Below are positions 16,783 through 27,702 of a DNA stretch of 64,000 bases, in pieces. Source of the DNA: Thermoflexibacter ruber (GTDB lineage Bacteria; Bacteroidota; Bacteroidia; Cytophagales; Thermoflexibacteraceae). The stretch spans positions 1 through 64,000 of the forward strand of contig NZ_FONY01000012.1 in assembly GCF_900113045.1 (NCBI RefSeq), in the 5' to 3' direction. Made by a program: the position numbers and the translations under genes. The notes under the pieces were generated by a model that was not told the origin of the DNA, searched no databases, and saw only the letters and a list, made by a program, of their open reading frames with translations. Numbering within the stretch: position 1 is the stretch's first letter; each line of letters opens with the position of its first letter.

Positions 16783-19023
16783 TTACATTTTACCCAAGTC
16801 AGTCTGGAAAGGCTGGCTGTAAAACCGCTTTCCTGTGGCTTTGTAGAGTGCATTTGCCAAAGCACCAAAAACTGGCGGATAGGCTGGTTCGCCCATACCT
16901 GTTGGGTCTATGTTGTTTTCTACAAAATAAACTTCAATATTTTTGGGTGCTTCTTTATGGCGTATCATGCGGTATTTGTTAAAATTATTGCTGTCAGGTA
17001 CGCCTTTGGTGAAAGTCATATTGCCAAAAAGAGCCGTACCAATGCCATCTACGATGCCTCCCTCTGCCATATTCTTAGCAGCCTCTGGATTTACTACTAT
17101 CCCACAATCAATCGCACACCATACATTTTTTATGATTGGCTCGCTACTTTTCATTTCCAAATCAAGTACATGAGCAACATAAGAATCGTGGCAGAAATAG
17201 GCAGAAACACCCAGACTCCTTTTTGATTTGAGCTGCTCCCAACCAGATTTTTCTCTAACAAGTTCCAATACTCCTGCAAAGCGAGTAGGGTCGTAGTCGT
17301 TGTCTTTGCCTACAGGATTTTCTTTAGCTCGTTTTAAGAGTTCTAACCTGAATGTAATGGGGTCTTTACCAGCCGCTTCTGCGACTTCATCAAGGAAAGA
17401 CTGCTCAGCGGCTGCGATGAAATTAGAACGAGGAGCCCTAAATGAGCCAATAGTGATATTAGAATCAATCGTCCAGTCTTCTGCCAAATAATTGTCCACT
17501 GCCCCCGCAGGAAAGCGGTTGGCATACAAGGGCGATTCAGGAATCCCCCCTGCTTTTACGTGAAAAGCAATCAAATTATTATTGGCATCTAAGGCGGCAC
17601 GGTAGGTCGCTGAGTAAGTGGAACGATAAATACCCGCAGTCATATCATCTTCTCTGGTGTAAATCAGCTTGATAGGGGCTTTCATTTCTTGGGAAATAAG
17701 GGCGGCTTCTATGAGCCAGTGTGCGTAAGAACGTCTGCCAAAACCTCCGCCAAGCCGAGTCATCTGAATATCTATTTTCTCCAAAGGCATACCCAAACGA
17801 GCCGATAAAGCCTGTTCTGTAAATTCTGGTTTTTGAAGCCCTCCCACCAATTCTGCCTTTTCCTCTGTTACGTAGGCAAAGAAATTCATTGGCTCCATGC
17901 AGTTATGCGCCAAAAAAGGTCCCGTGTAGGTACGTTCTATTACTTTTGCAGCATTCTTGAAAGCAGTTTCAGGGTCGCCATCTTTGCGGCGAAGCGTTGC
18001 TTCCTTGCCCTGCATAGCAATCATTTTTGCACTGTGTTCTTCTGTACTTTCCAAACCCGCAGGGATTTTTTCTGTCAATTTCCTACCCAACATATTTCTA
18101 TTTTGAGTATAGCCTTCAAAGGTTTCCCACTCTATTTTTATGGCTTTTTTGGCTTGCATCACTTCCCAAGTAGTATTCCCTACAATAGCCACCACTTCTC
18201 CAAAGGTGGTAGTATCAAAAAATTGTTTTTCATAATCATCTCTAAAGATTTTAATAGGGAAAGCGTCTTTGATTCCCGGCATTTTTTTGATAGAGGAAGC
18301 ATCAAAAGACTTGAATTTCAAGCCAAAAGCAGGTGGGTGTACTATCATTGCGATTAACATTCCTTCTCTTTGGTAATCAATCCCAAACAAAGGTTTCCCT
18401 GTTACTATTTTTAAACCATCTATATTTTTTTGAGAAGTACCTATTAACTTAAAGGCTTTGCTATCTTTCAATTTAACCTCTTGTGGTATGGGAATTTTAG
18501 TTGCTTCCAAAGCCATTTCGCCATAAGTAGCGGACTTCCCACTTGCTTTGTGGTACAACTTCCCTGCTTCTGTCGTAATTTCTTCTACTGCCACTTGCCA
18601 TTGCTTAGCGGCAGCTTCTCTGAGCATTTGGCGAGCAGTAGCTCCCGCAGTGCGTAAACTTTTCCACCCTTGACGAATCGCCTGACTACCACCTATGAAC
18701 TGTCTTGTAAAATGTTTGGTATCCAAACCAGCCTGTTCCACCACAATACTTTTCCATTCCACATCGAGTTCCTCCGCTACTATCATAGGCATTGAAGTTT
18801 TTACACCTTGCCCGCCCTCTGGATTAGGCGACATGATTTTGATGACATTATCAGAAGTAATTTTGATATAGCCGTTTAGCTCGTTCCAATCAGCAGGAAG
18901 TTTAGCAGCTTCGGCAGGTTTAAAACCCGCTAACATACTGAAACCTAAAAGGAAACCTCCTCCTGAAAGTGCGGAAACTTTTAGGAAGGAACGCCTATTG
19001 TAGGAAGTGGTTATGGTAGCCAT
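16783..19023 (-). CDS. Molybdenum hydroxylase large subunit, IorB/xanthine dehydrogenase family (copy 2)
   Basis: 746 aa, closely similar to the copy at 12670 along its whole length. It has a twin-arginine signal (NRRSFLKVSALSGGGFLLGF), the motifs LGGGFGRRSYAHW and GSFRAPRSNFIAA, and the C-terminal GMGEPAYPPVFGALANAL with the catalytic Glu. It is the first gene of the leftward cluster. It has no Fe-S gene directly beside it, so it probably shares the one at 15106. Differences between the copies may mean different substrates. Confidence 0.9.
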   Translation of the reverse strand: MATITTSYNRRSFLKVSALSGGGFLLGFSMLAGFKPAEAAKLPADWNELNGYIKITSDNVIKIMSPNPEGGQGVKTSMPMIVAEELDVEWKSIVVEQAGLDTKHFTRQFIGGSQAIRQGWKSLRTAGATARQMLREAAAKQWQVAVEEITTEAGKLYHKASGKSATYGEMALEATKIPIPQEVKLKDSKAFKLIGTSQKNIDGLKIVTGKPLFGIDYQREGMLIAMIVHPPAFGLKFKSFDASSIKKMPGIKDAFPIKIFRDDYEKQFFDTTTFGEVVAIVGNTTWEVMQAKKAIKIEWETFEGYTQNRNMLGRKLTEKIPAGLESTEEHSAKMIAMQGKEATLRRKDGDPETAFKNAAKVIERTYTGPFLAHNCMEPMNFFAYVTEEKAELVGGLQKPEFTEQALSARLGMPLEKIDIQMTRLGGGFGRRSYAHWLIEAALISQEMKAPIKLIYTREDDMTAGIYRSTYSATYRAALDANNNLIAFHVKAGGIPESPLYANRFPAGAVDNYLAEDWTIDSNITIGSFRAPRSNFIAAAEQSFLDEVAEAAGKDPITFRLELLKRAKENPVGKDNDYDPTRFAGVLELVREKSGWEQLKSKRSLGVSAYFCHDSYVAHVLDLEMKSSEPIIKNVWCAIDCGIVVNPEAAKNMAEGGIVDGIGTALFGNMTFTKGVPDSNNFNKYRMIRHKEAPKNIEVYFVENNIDPTGMGEPAYPPVFGALANALYKATGKRFYSQPFQTDLGKM

Positions 19024-19078
19024 ATGTTCTTAAATTTTTTTGATTATTGCTTTTATTTTATAAGTCTATAAAGCCTAT

Positions 19079-19086
19079 CAAATATA
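19079..19086 (-). promoter_or_regulatory. Possible -7 element for the hydroxylase cluster
   Basis: TATATTTG on the minus strand matches TAnnTTTG, 56 bp before the ATG at 19023. The -33 region is weak (GTT at the expected distance). Confidence 0.35.
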
Positions 19087-19196
19087 TAAAAAAAGTTCAA
19101 TTAAAACTACTAAAAATACAAGTTAATATCCTGTCAATCCAGCCCTTTCTTTTTTTAATGCCTCCTAAAATTAACCATAATTTAGAATCTAATTTA

Positions 19197-19649
19197 CTAT
19201 TTCTTAATCTCATGCGTGTCCCGCACACTACTAAATGTTAAAGCCAAGAGTTTCCAATCGTTGTCTTCTTTTAGATAGACTTCGGTAACGGTAAACTCTA
19301 CTTTAGCATCATTTCCTCTAACGACCGACTCAAGTGTAATGCGATTCCAAACGATAGCTGTTCCACCAACTACTTCTATTGCTGTATCGTGAATGGTGGC
19401 TTTTTTATACCATATACTTCCCATTTTAATGATTTCAAGTTCCTCATCTTTTTTCCAAGTTCCGCTCATGTGGACAAATTTTGATTTTTCATGGAAAAAT
19501 GGCTTCAATTTGTCCACATTTTTATCTGCCATCCACTGCCATTTGTCTTTGGAAAGTTGGATAATTTTCTGTTCTTCCGAGGTGGATTGCGCAAAAGAAA
19601 ATTGCACACTTATTAGTAATAAAAATAGTCCAAAAATTGATACTTTCAT
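19197..19649 (-). CDS. Secreted NTF2-like (DUF4440-type) protein
   Basis: 150 aa. The signal peptide is MKVSIFGLFLLLISVQFSFA/Q. The mature part is a single NTF2-like fold: a long helix (EEQKIIQLSKDKWQWMADKNVDKLKPFFHEKSKFVHMSG) and alternating strands ending WKLLALTFSSVRDTHEI. Members of this fold bind small ligands or act as simple enzymes. Nothing shows which applies here. It lies upstream of the hydroxylase cluster on the same strand, 173 bp away, with no certain functional link. Confidence 0.8.
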   Translation of the reverse strand: MKVSIFGLFLLLISVQFSFAQSTSEEQKIIQLSKDKWQWMADKNVDKLKPFFHEKSKFVHMSGTWKKDEELEIIKMGSIWYKKATIHDTAIEVVGGTAIVWNRITLESVVRGNDAKVEFTVTEVYLKEDNDWKLLALTFSSVRDTHEIKK

Positions 19650-19840
19650 ATAAAATTTTCAATTAAAAGTCTTTGATTATAAAATTTTTAACACCACAAA
19701 GGTACGTATTTACAATAGACGCATTGGTATATAAATTACTGCATTTTCTACCATTTTTACTGATTATATTACTTAGATAGTTTTAGCTGTATAGGAATGA
19801 TTAAATTTGTTCATCAGTATTTTTAGCGCAAGCAGTAGTT

Positions 19841-19863
19841 TTTCACGTGAATAACACATGAAA
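19841..19863. promoter_or_regulatory. Dyad operator in front of the first AraC gene
   Basis: TTTCACGTG, AATAA, CACATGAAA: arms differ by one base. The core TTCACGTGAA is itself a perfect palindrome. The following AAATTG and CTTTTC also occur after the similar dyad at 15024. Confidence 0.5.
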
Positions 19864-19880
19864 AATTGTCTTTTCGCTGA

Positions 19881-19900
19881 TTCATGTGTTTTCACATGAA
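19881..19900. promoter_or_regulatory. Second dyad in front of the first AraC gene
   Basis: TTCATGTG, TTTT, CACATGAA: a perfect 8-bp inverted repeat 18 bases after the first dyad and 65 bp before the ATG. It uses the same half-site. The 315-bp gap 19650-19964 holds nothing else recognised. Confidence 0.5.
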
Positions 19901-19964
19901 TTACTATGTGCTAAAAGGTCAGGATAGCCCTTAAATTTTGTATCAGAAAAACAAAAGAATAGAT

Positions 19965-20876
19965 ATGGAAAAGATATACAGATTTGATACTATTAATGAA
20001 TACAATGCCCTGAACAATCACAAAACGCTACACCCTTTGGTAAGTGTGATTGATTTTTCAAAAGCCAATCCAAGAAATTGGGGAGGGACAAAAACAGTAA
20101 AGCTCTATTACGGCTTGTATTGTATTTTTCTAAAAGATGTAAAATGTGGGGATTTGAAATATGGTCGCCAATACTATGACTATCAGGAAGGTACTTTAGT
20201 GTTTTTTGCCCCAGGACAGGTAGCAGAAATAGAAAATGCCAATGTAAGTTACCAACCAATGGGATATGCTTTAGTTTTTCACCCTGATTTGATATGTGGG
20301 ACTGCACTTGCCAAAAATATTCATAAATACAATTTTTTTAGTTATAAAACGAACGAAGCCCTCCACCTCTCAGAGCAAGAAAGGCAGGTAGTACTGGACT
20401 GCTTCTCGAAAATAGAAATGGAATTAAAACAAGCGATTGACAAGCACAGCAAGAAACTGATTGCCTCCAATATTGAGTTGTTCCTGAATTACTGCGAACG
20501 CTTTTATGACCGTCAGTTCATTACCAGAGATAACGTAAACAGAGGAATTTTAGAAAAATTTGAAGAACTGCTGAACTCTTATTTTTTATCAGACAAACCT
20601 CAAACTATTGGCTTGCCTTCGGTGGCTTATTTTGCAGATGCCTTGCATCTATCAGCTAACTATTTTGGTGATTTGATAAAAAAAGAAATAGGACAATCAG
20701 CAAAGGAATACATACAAAACAAAGTGATTGACATGGCTAAGAACAAAGTGTTTGGTACGGATAAAACGGTGAACGAAATTGCTTATGAATTGGGGTTTAA
20801 ATATTCCCAGCATTTTACTCGCTTTTTTAAGCAAAAGGTGGGGGTTACACCAAGTGAGTATAGGGGAATGAATTGA
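19965..20876 (+). CDS. AraC family transcriptional regulator (paralogue 1)
   Basis: 303 aa from the ATG at 19965; a TTG nine codons earlier is disfavoured. The N-terminal half is a cupin-like sensor (FLKDVKCGDLKYGRQYYDYQEGTLVFFAPGQV). The C-terminal 100 residues are the double helix-turn-helix DNA-binding domain (LSANYFGDLIKKEIGQSAKEYI, then VNEIAYELGFKYSQHFTRFFKQKVGVTPSEYR). It is highly similar to the regulator at 21820. Two dyads of a shared type lie in its promoter region, which suggests autoregulation or control with the hydroxylase cluster. Confidence 0.9.
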   Translation: MEKIYRFDTINEYNALNNHKTLHPLVSVIDFSKANPRNWGGTKTVKLYYGLYCIFLKDVKCGDLKYGRQYYDYQEGTLVFFAPGQVAEIENANVSYQPMGYALVFHPDLICGTALAKNIHKYNFFSYKTNEALHLSEQERQVVLDCFSKIEMELKQAIDKHSKKLIASNIELFLNYCERFYDRQFITRDNVNRGILEKFEELLNSYFLSDKPQTIGLPSVAYFADALHLSANYFGDLIKKEIGQSAKEYIQNKVIDMAKNKVFGTDKTVNEIAYELGFKYSQHFTRFFKQKVGVTPSEYRGMN

Positions 20877-20893
20877 TTTTATGAGCAATAAAA

Positions 20894-21658
20894 TTATCTT
20901 TTCCTCTCATACTCTTTATTAATATTGTAAACTAAACCCACACTCCACAAAAAATCTTTCCCCACAATTTCTGATTGGAGGGCTTGGTTAGCAATGAGAG
21001 AGATAGAAACAGGGAAATTGTTTTTTGCAAAGCCCAAAGTAGCATTGATATATGTGCCTGTTAATTGGTCTTGTTTTAAGTAGTAAACTTGCGGAATGAA
21101 CATAAAATTGAAGTTCTTACCTAATGGAATATTGGAAATAATGCTTCTCAATGCTACAAAATGAGTGTATTGAATCAAGTCTTTAGTCAATCCATGCGAA
21201 CCTAAGTAGTAAAGTCCTATACCTATTTTCTTGTTCAGATGATAGGTTGGCGTGGCTTCCCAAGCAAAATAGCGTTGGGTAGTCATCACTTCCTTGCTTA
21301 CCCCGTTGGTAGTGAGGATTTCAGTTCTAAAAAGATAAGAAGGGTGCGCTCCTATACTCATAGAGAACTTTTGCTTAGCAATGAGTTTGTATCGAAACCA
21401 AAAGACAAATACCCAAGGCTTTGTATTGAGTCCAAAGCGAAACATAGGGTCAAAACTGAGGCGACCTTTGCCCACAGATAAGTCGAACAGTGCCGCAGGG
21501 TTGTTTAGAGAGAAATTAGGAATAAGCGAAATTCCGTTATTGGTAGCGGTAATTTGCCCTCTGAAAAAACTTGGCGTTTGGGTGGTGCTGTCCTTGCTTT
21601 GGGCAAGGGAAAAATGACATAAAAATAAAAAACAGGAAAATGCGATTATTTTTTTCAT
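20894..21658 (-). CDS. Outer-membrane-type protein of unknown function
   Basis: 254 aa from the ATG at 21658, which gives a clean signal peptide (MKKIIAFSCFLFLCHFSLA/Q); a longer frame to 21742 is less likely. The mature part alternates hydrophobic and polar residues in short strands (WVFVFWFRYKLI, FAWEATPTYHLNKKIGIGLYYLG, FNFMFIPQVYYL, FLWSVGLVYNI), as expected for a small beta-barrel. It sits between two AraC paralogues and converges with the first. It is likely a target of one of them, by position only. Confidence 0.65.
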   Translation of the reverse strand: MKKIIAFSCFLFLCHFSLAQSKDSTTQTPSFFRGQITATNNGISLIPNFSLNNPAALFDLSVGKGRLSFDPMFRFGLNTKPWVFVFWFRYKLIAKQKFSMSIGAHPSYLFRTEILTTNGVSKEVMTTQRYFAWEATPTYHLNKKIGIGLYYLGSHGLTKDLIQYTHFVALRSIISNIPLGKNFNFMFIPQVYYLKQDQLTGTYINATLGFAKNNFPVSISLIANQALQSEIVGKDFLWSVGLVYNINKEYERKR

Positions 21659-21819
21659 AAATTGATGATTGCATGATGACTTTGCAAAGTTCCCTCTATT
21701 TTCCCAATTGGCACTTACCCGTATTACAGAATCTCTTACCACTTTTACTGATTTGATGAAGTAAATAAAAAAATTATAAATAACTTACAGTATTTTTGAA
21801 TCAAAAGTCATTGAAAATC

Positions 21820-22716
21820 ATGGATAAAATTGAGAAATTAGTAAGCGTTACGCAGTTCAATTCCAGAAGGGGGCAAGCCACTTTGCACCCCTTAGTCAGT
21901 GTTTTAGACCAGTCAAAATCTATAAAAATTCAGGCTAATAGGTACTTGTCAGAACTTTACGTTATCTTTTTAAAAGATGTAAAATGTGAGGAAATGACCT
22001 ATGGACGCAGCCATTATGACTACCAAGAAGAAACACTGATTTTTATAGCACCGGGGCAGGTGTTTGGGTTTGACTTGCCTGAGGAGATTTTGGTACAGCC
22101 AAGTGGTTGGGCTTTGGTATTCCACCCAGATTTTATACGCGGTACTTCGTTAGGTAAAAGTATCAAAAATTACAATTTTTTCTCTTACGATGTTAATGAA
22201 GCCCTGCACATTTCAGAGCGCGAAAGAGAGATTGTCTTGGACTGTTTCAAGAAAATCAAAGAAGAGTTGGAGCGTGGGATTGACAAACATAGTAAAACCC
22301 TCATAGTTAGTAATATAGAGCTATTTCTAAACTATTGTGTAAGGTTTTATGACCGACAATTTATCACACAAGAGAGCATAAACAAAGATATTTTAGTGCG
22401 GTTTGAGGATTTAATTGATAAATATTTCAACTCTGACCTACCCCAAACCACAGGTTTGCCCTCAGTGGCTTACTTTGCCGAAAAGATGAATCTCTCAGCT
22501 AATTATTTTGGTGATTTGATAAAAAAAGAAACAGGAAAGTCCGCACAAGAATACATACAAGCTACGTTGATAGAATTAGCCAAGGAAAAAATACTTGACA
22601 TTAGCAAGTCAGTTAGCGAAATTGCTTACGAGTTAGGATTCGAGTATCCGCAACATTTTACTCGCTTTTTTAAGCAAAAAGTAGGACTTACGCCTAATGA
22701 ATACAGAAAAATATAA
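21820..22716 (+). CDS. AraC family transcriptional regulator (paralogue 2)
   Basis: 298 aa from the ATG at 21820. It has the same plan as the regulator at 19965: the sensor half with FLKDVKCEEMTYGRSHYDYQEETLIFIAPGQV, then the AraC DNA-binding half (LSANYFGDLIKKETGKSAQEYI...VSEIAYELGFEYPQHFTRFFKQKVGLTPNEYR). The recognition helices are almost identical in the two proteins, so they may bind the same sites but sense different ligands. A local duplication is the simplest explanation. Confidence 0.9.
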   Translation: MDKIEKLVSVTQFNSRRGQATLHPLVSVLDQSKSIKIQANRYLSELYVIFLKDVKCEEMTYGRSHYDYQEETLIFIAPGQVFGFDLPEEILVQPSGWALVFHPDFIRGTSLGKSIKNYNFFSYDVNEALHISEREREIVLDCFKKIKEELERGIDKHSKTLIVSNIELFLNYCVRFYDRQFITQESINKDILVRFEDLIDKYFNSDLPQTTGLPSVAYFAEKMNLSANYFGDLIKKETGKSAQEYIQATLIELAKEKILDISKSVSEIAYELGFEYPQHFTRFFKQKVGLTPNEYRKI

Positions 22717-22794
22717 AAATTTACCTATTAGTCTGAGTTTGTAGTCCTACTTTTAGAAATTAGTTGCCTCATTATCAATATTTTAATAAGAATA

Positions 22795-23970
22795 CTAATT
22801 CAACAGCTCATATACCCCAGCTACCCCCTGTCCCCCACCTACACAAGCCGTTACCATACCATATTTTTGCTTTCTTCTTCTCATTTCATTAAAGAGTTGG
22901 ATAGAAAGTTTTGCACCTGTGCAACCAAGCGGGTGTCCTAAGGCAATCGCTCCTCCATTGACATTTACGATTTCAGGGTTGATGTCCAAAGTACGAATTA
23001 CCCCCAGAGCCTGAGCTGCAAATGCTTCATTTAGTTCTATTTGCTCAATATCTTGAAGTTTTAAACCTGCTTGTTTGAGTGCTTTGGGAATAGCCGCTAC
23101 GGGACCTATGCCCATAATGCGCGGTTCTACCCCTACCGCCGCATAAGACATCATTCTGGCGATGGGCTTGAGATTATAACGTTGTACCATCTGCTCAGAC
23201 ATGATAAGAACAAAAGCCGCACCATCAGAAGTTTGTGAGGAATTTCCTGCGGTTACAGAACCCCCATTAGCAAAAGCAGGCTTCAATTTTGCTAAGGCTT
23301 CCAAAGAAGTATCTGCTCTGGGACCTTCGTCAGTATCTACTACAAATTCTCTTGTTTTTCTCTTTCCGCTTTCATCTATATAAGTTTCTGATACTTTGAT
23401 AGGTACTATCTCTTCTTTGAATTTGCCTTCTTTAATTGCCGAAATAGCTTTCTGGTGAGAATGGTAAGAAAATACATCTTGGTCTTCTCTGGAAATTTTG
23501 TAGTCTTTGGCAACCTGCTCGGCAGTTAAGCCCATGCTAAGGTAATAGTCAGGGTGTTTTTCTGCTATTTTCCAGTTAAGTGCGGTCTTGTAGCCCATCA
23601 TAGGGACTAAGGACATGGATTCTGTACCACCCGCAATCATACAATCAGCCAAGCCTGCGTGAATCTTGGCAGAGGCAAGGGAGATAGCCTCTACGCCAGA
23701 GCCACAGTATCGATTGATAATCATGCCTGCTACATTGATAGGTAAAGATAAAAGCGAAATCATACGTCCCATTTGCATTCCTTGTTCTGCCTCAGGAACA
23801 GCATTTCCTACGATTACATCATCTACTTCCGCAGGGTCAAAGTTAGGAATTGAACTTACCAAGTGTTTGATTACATCGGCGGCAAGGTCATCAGGTCTGG
23901 TAAATCTAAAACCACCTCTGCTTGCCTTGCCAACGGCAGTTCTATAACCAGCTACAATATATGCGTTCAT
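22795..23970 (-). CDS. Acetyl-CoA acyltransferase (thiolase)
   Basis: 391 aa, full length. The nucleophile Cys89 is in INRYCGSGVEAI. The second pair of catalytic residues is in GGAIALGHPLGCTGA (His) and TACVGGGQGVAG (Cys). NEAFAAQ is also present. The enzyme either cleaves 3-ketoacyl-CoA in beta-oxidation (FadA type) or condenses acetyl-CoA. No partner fadB or acyl-CoA dehydrogenase adjoins it, so the direction in the cell is unclear. It has its own promoter. Confidence 0.92.
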   Translation of the reverse strand: MNAYIVAGYRTAVGKASRGGFRFTRPDDLAADVIKHLVSSIPNFDPAEVDDVIVGNAVPEAEQGMQMGRMISLLSLPINVAGMIINRYCGSGVEAISLASAKIHAGLADCMIAGGTESMSLVPMMGYKTALNWKIAEKHPDYYLSMGLTAEQVAKDYKISREDQDVFSYHSHQKAISAIKEGKFKEEIVPIKVSETYIDESGKRKTREFVVDTDEGPRADTSLEALAKLKPAFANGGSVTAGNSSQTSDGAAFVLIMSEQMVQRYNLKPIARMMSYAAVGVEPRIMGIGPVAAIPKALKQAGLKLQDIEQIELNEAFAAQALGVIRTLDINPEIVNVNGGAIALGHPLGCTGAKLSIQLFNEMRRRKQKYGMVTACVGGGQGVAGVYELLN

Positions 23971-24041
23971 ATTTTTTAGTTTATGGTTTCTTATTTTGGA
24001 TTTTATTAAAAGCTAAAATTGCTCTGCTTGCATAACAATTC

Positions 24042-24070
24042 CAAACTTATAAATTTTTTTTCATATTCAA
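24042..24070 (-). promoter_or_regulatory. Promoter of the thiolase gene
   Basis: On the minus strand TTG (24070-24068), 18 bases, TAAGTTTG (24049-24042), 72 bp before the ATG. Confidence 0.6.
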
Positions 24071-24123
24071 TATATAAGAGCAAACAAAATTTTTATTTCT
24101 AAGATTCCTAAATAAAATAGGGA

Positions 24124-24873
24124 TTAGGGTTTGCTCACTGAAACAAAAATAGAGGTAGAAAGGAAAGGGATTGAGGTCGTATTTCCTTTAAAAACATGTT
24201 TGAGTAGCCAAGTTTTCAATTTGCCATCTTTCAACACATCTAAAGGGGCGGTAATATACTGCACATCTTCAGTGATGAATCCCGCTGAAGCTAAGAGCTT
24301 AATAATTCGCTTCTTAGTATAAATACGGGCATTGGCAAATCGTTCATGGATAGGGCGGGGAAGCCAAGAGAAAAAAGGTACTCTGTTCCAAGGGAGTAGC
24401 GGAAGTTTTGCTCCATGAGTTTCAAAAATCCACCACTTGTTGGGTACGCTGATTGCCGCTTTCCCCCCTGATTTGAGCATATCAAACAAGGCTTTTACAT
24501 TCTTTTCCTCAGCTAAATGCTCAATGACCTCAAAGCAAATGATTCTATCAAATTGCTCAGGATATTTTTCTTTTTCAATATCAAAGATGATAAACTCACA
24601 GTTGCTTGCGTTTTGGGCTTGCTTCATTTGCTCAAAGACTTGCTGATGCGTGCTAAAAACCTCAAAACCAACACATTTTTTCATTTTGTCTGCCAAGAGA
24701 AACATAGAAGCCCCATTTCCACAACCTACGTCAGCGAGCGTAAGGTCTTTGCTACAAAAGTCTTTTATTTGCTCTGTCAAAGCAATTCTTTTTAGGATAA
24801 TTCTATCTGTGAACTCCGCAGGTTTGCCCAAATAATGTCCCTCAACAAATAAGTTTTTATCGACAAAAGTCAT
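24124..24873 (-). CDS. Class I SAM-dependent methyltransferase
   Basis: 249 aa. The SAM-binding motif I is LADVGCGNGASMFLLA (about 43-58). The acidic residue of motif II is in VGFEVFSTHQ, and FDRIICFEVIEHLAEEKN with LLKSGGKAAISVPN forms motifs post-I to III, as in Methyltransf_11/23 proteins. The C-terminal part (ARIYTKKRIIKLLASAGF) is typical of methyltransferases of lipids, quinones or sugars. Substrate unknown. It is a single gene upstream of the thiolase and divergent from the ABC-F gene. Confidence 0.85.
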   Translation of the reverse strand: MTFVDKNLFVEGHYLGKPAEFTDRIILKRIALTEQIKDFCSKDLTLADVGCGNGASMFLLADKMKKCVGFEVFSTHQQVFEQMKQAQNASNCEFIIFDIEKEKYPEQFDRIICFEVIEHLAEEKNVKALFDMLKSGGKAAISVPNKWWIFETHGAKLPLLPWNRVPFFSWLPRPIHERFANARIYTKKRIIKLLASAGFITEDVQYITAPLDVLKDGKLKTWLLKHVFKGNTTSIPFLSTSIFVSVSKP

Positions 24874-24959
24874 TAAAAAGTAAAGATATGATGCTCAGAA
24901 ATTCAATATAGTTTTGAAAAACCCTTTCAAAGTTAATTTTTTATAAGTTATAAAATCCT

Positions 24960-24967
24960 TACCTTTG
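24960..24967 (+). promoter_or_regulatory. -7 element for the ABC-F gene
   Basis: TACCTTTG matches TAnnTTTG, 90 bp before the ATG at 25058; the -33 region is only T-rich. Confidence 0.45.
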
Positions 24968-25048
24968 CACAAAAAATTCAATTATCTTGAAAAAGATTGA
25001 CAATTTTAAAAGTTAAAAAACACAGCAATCTCATTTTCAACAATTTAG

Positions 25049-26677
<1,629 letters not shown>

Positions 26678-26712
26678 CATTTTTAGTGTTAATTTTTTAC
26701 TGTAATTTTTTT

Positions 26713-26744
26713 TTTGTTACTTTGAATAGGAAAGTGTAACTTTG
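26713..26744 (+). promoter_or_regulatory. Promoter of the TM2 protein gene
   Basis: TTTG (26713-26716), 20 bases, TAACTTTG (26737-26744), 36 bp before the ATG. Both elements match the Bacteroidota consensus. Confidence 0.65.
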
Positions 26745-26779
26745 AAAAAAATCCTAATCAGAATTTTAAATATTGCTCA

Positions 26780-27697
26780 ATGGCAAATATTATTCCTTAC
26801 TACGTAGAAAAAGATTTACCTTTTGCAGTAAGTGCGCAATTGGCAGATTTGCCCGAACAAGCTCAAAGGGACTTTTTGAATGAATATAATCGAAGAGCAA
26901 AAAATCTTGTGCTTTCTTATATTTTGCATTTTGTCTTTCCCGCTCACTATCTATACTTGGACAAAATACTTACCCAAATCATTTATTGGATTACCTTTGG
27001 CGGTTTTGGCTTTTGGTGGTTTATAGATATTTTTCGCATGTCTTCTTTGGTAAAAGATAGAAACAAAGAAATCGCCGATGAGTGTTTACGCTATATTTTG
27101 CATCAATACAAAGGACAGCATCAGCAAACATATAAAACGCAACCTACTTTTATTCCTAATACTCCACAACCAAAGCAACTACATACACCTGATTTTGACC
27201 CTATGCGTCCTTCTATTGAGTCTTTGAAAATGAACTATTTAGTAGATTACAATTTCAAGACTTGGCATGTTGTAGGGGAAACGCAGTACGATTGGAGTAA
27301 CAATATTTCTGACAGAGAGTTCAAGTTGGTCAATGGCACTGATATTTTGTACTTAACGGTAAGGAGAGAGGGTATGTATGTACACTGCCATATTGGGAGT
27401 TTGGTGAATCTTTATTCTATAGATACTAACTTAGATAATTACATTTCTCAGTACCAAAACCCTCCAAATACAATTACGCAAGGGGATTTTACCTTTTTTA
27501 GAGAGAACCGCTTAGAAGGATATGCTTTTGACAAAGCATCTGCTACACCACCTCTTAGAGTGATTGCATGGGATTTTTATGATGCTAACCGAAGATTTCG
27601 ACTTAGGATAGAGCAAACAGGAAGGAGTCAGTTCAAAGCCGTGCTTTCCCAAACAGCTAACGAGATAGATTTTACAGACATTCTCCCCATGGGCTAA
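26780..27697 (+). CDS. TM2-domain membrane protein with DUF4178-like C-terminus
   Basis: 305 aa. Residues about 45-90 form two close membrane helices with the TM2 pattern (SYILHFVFPAHYLYLDKILTQIIYWITFGGFGFWWFIDIFRM). A proline/glutamine-rich linker (about 118-140) leads to a soluble domain with VDYNFKTWHVVGETQYDWSNN and GDFTFFRENRLEGYAFD, like DUF4178. TM2 proteins are widespread but poorly understood. It overlaps nothing and converges with the transglutaminase gene, leaving only 5 bp. Confidence 0.7.
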   Translation: MANIIPYYVEKDLPFAVSAQLADLPEQAQRDFLNEYNRRAKNLVLSYILHFVFPAHYLYLDKILTQIIYWITFGGFGFWWFIDIFRMSSLVKDRNKEIADECLRYILHQYKGQHQQTYKTQPTFIPNTPQPKQLHTPDFDPMRPSIESLKMNYLVDYNFKTWHVVGETQYDWSNNISDREFKLVNGTDILYLTVRREGMYVHCHIGSLVNLYSIDTNLDNYISQYQNPPNTITQGDFTFFRENRLEGYAFDKASATPPLRVIAWDFYDANRRFRLRIEQTGRSQFKAVLSQTANEIDFTDILPMG

Positions 27698-27702
27698 CTT
27701 TT

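Noticed and set aside
19841-19863. Third parS site (TTCACGTGAA core)
   Set aside because: Outer bases do not fit parS and the segment belongs to a dyad family shared with 15024.
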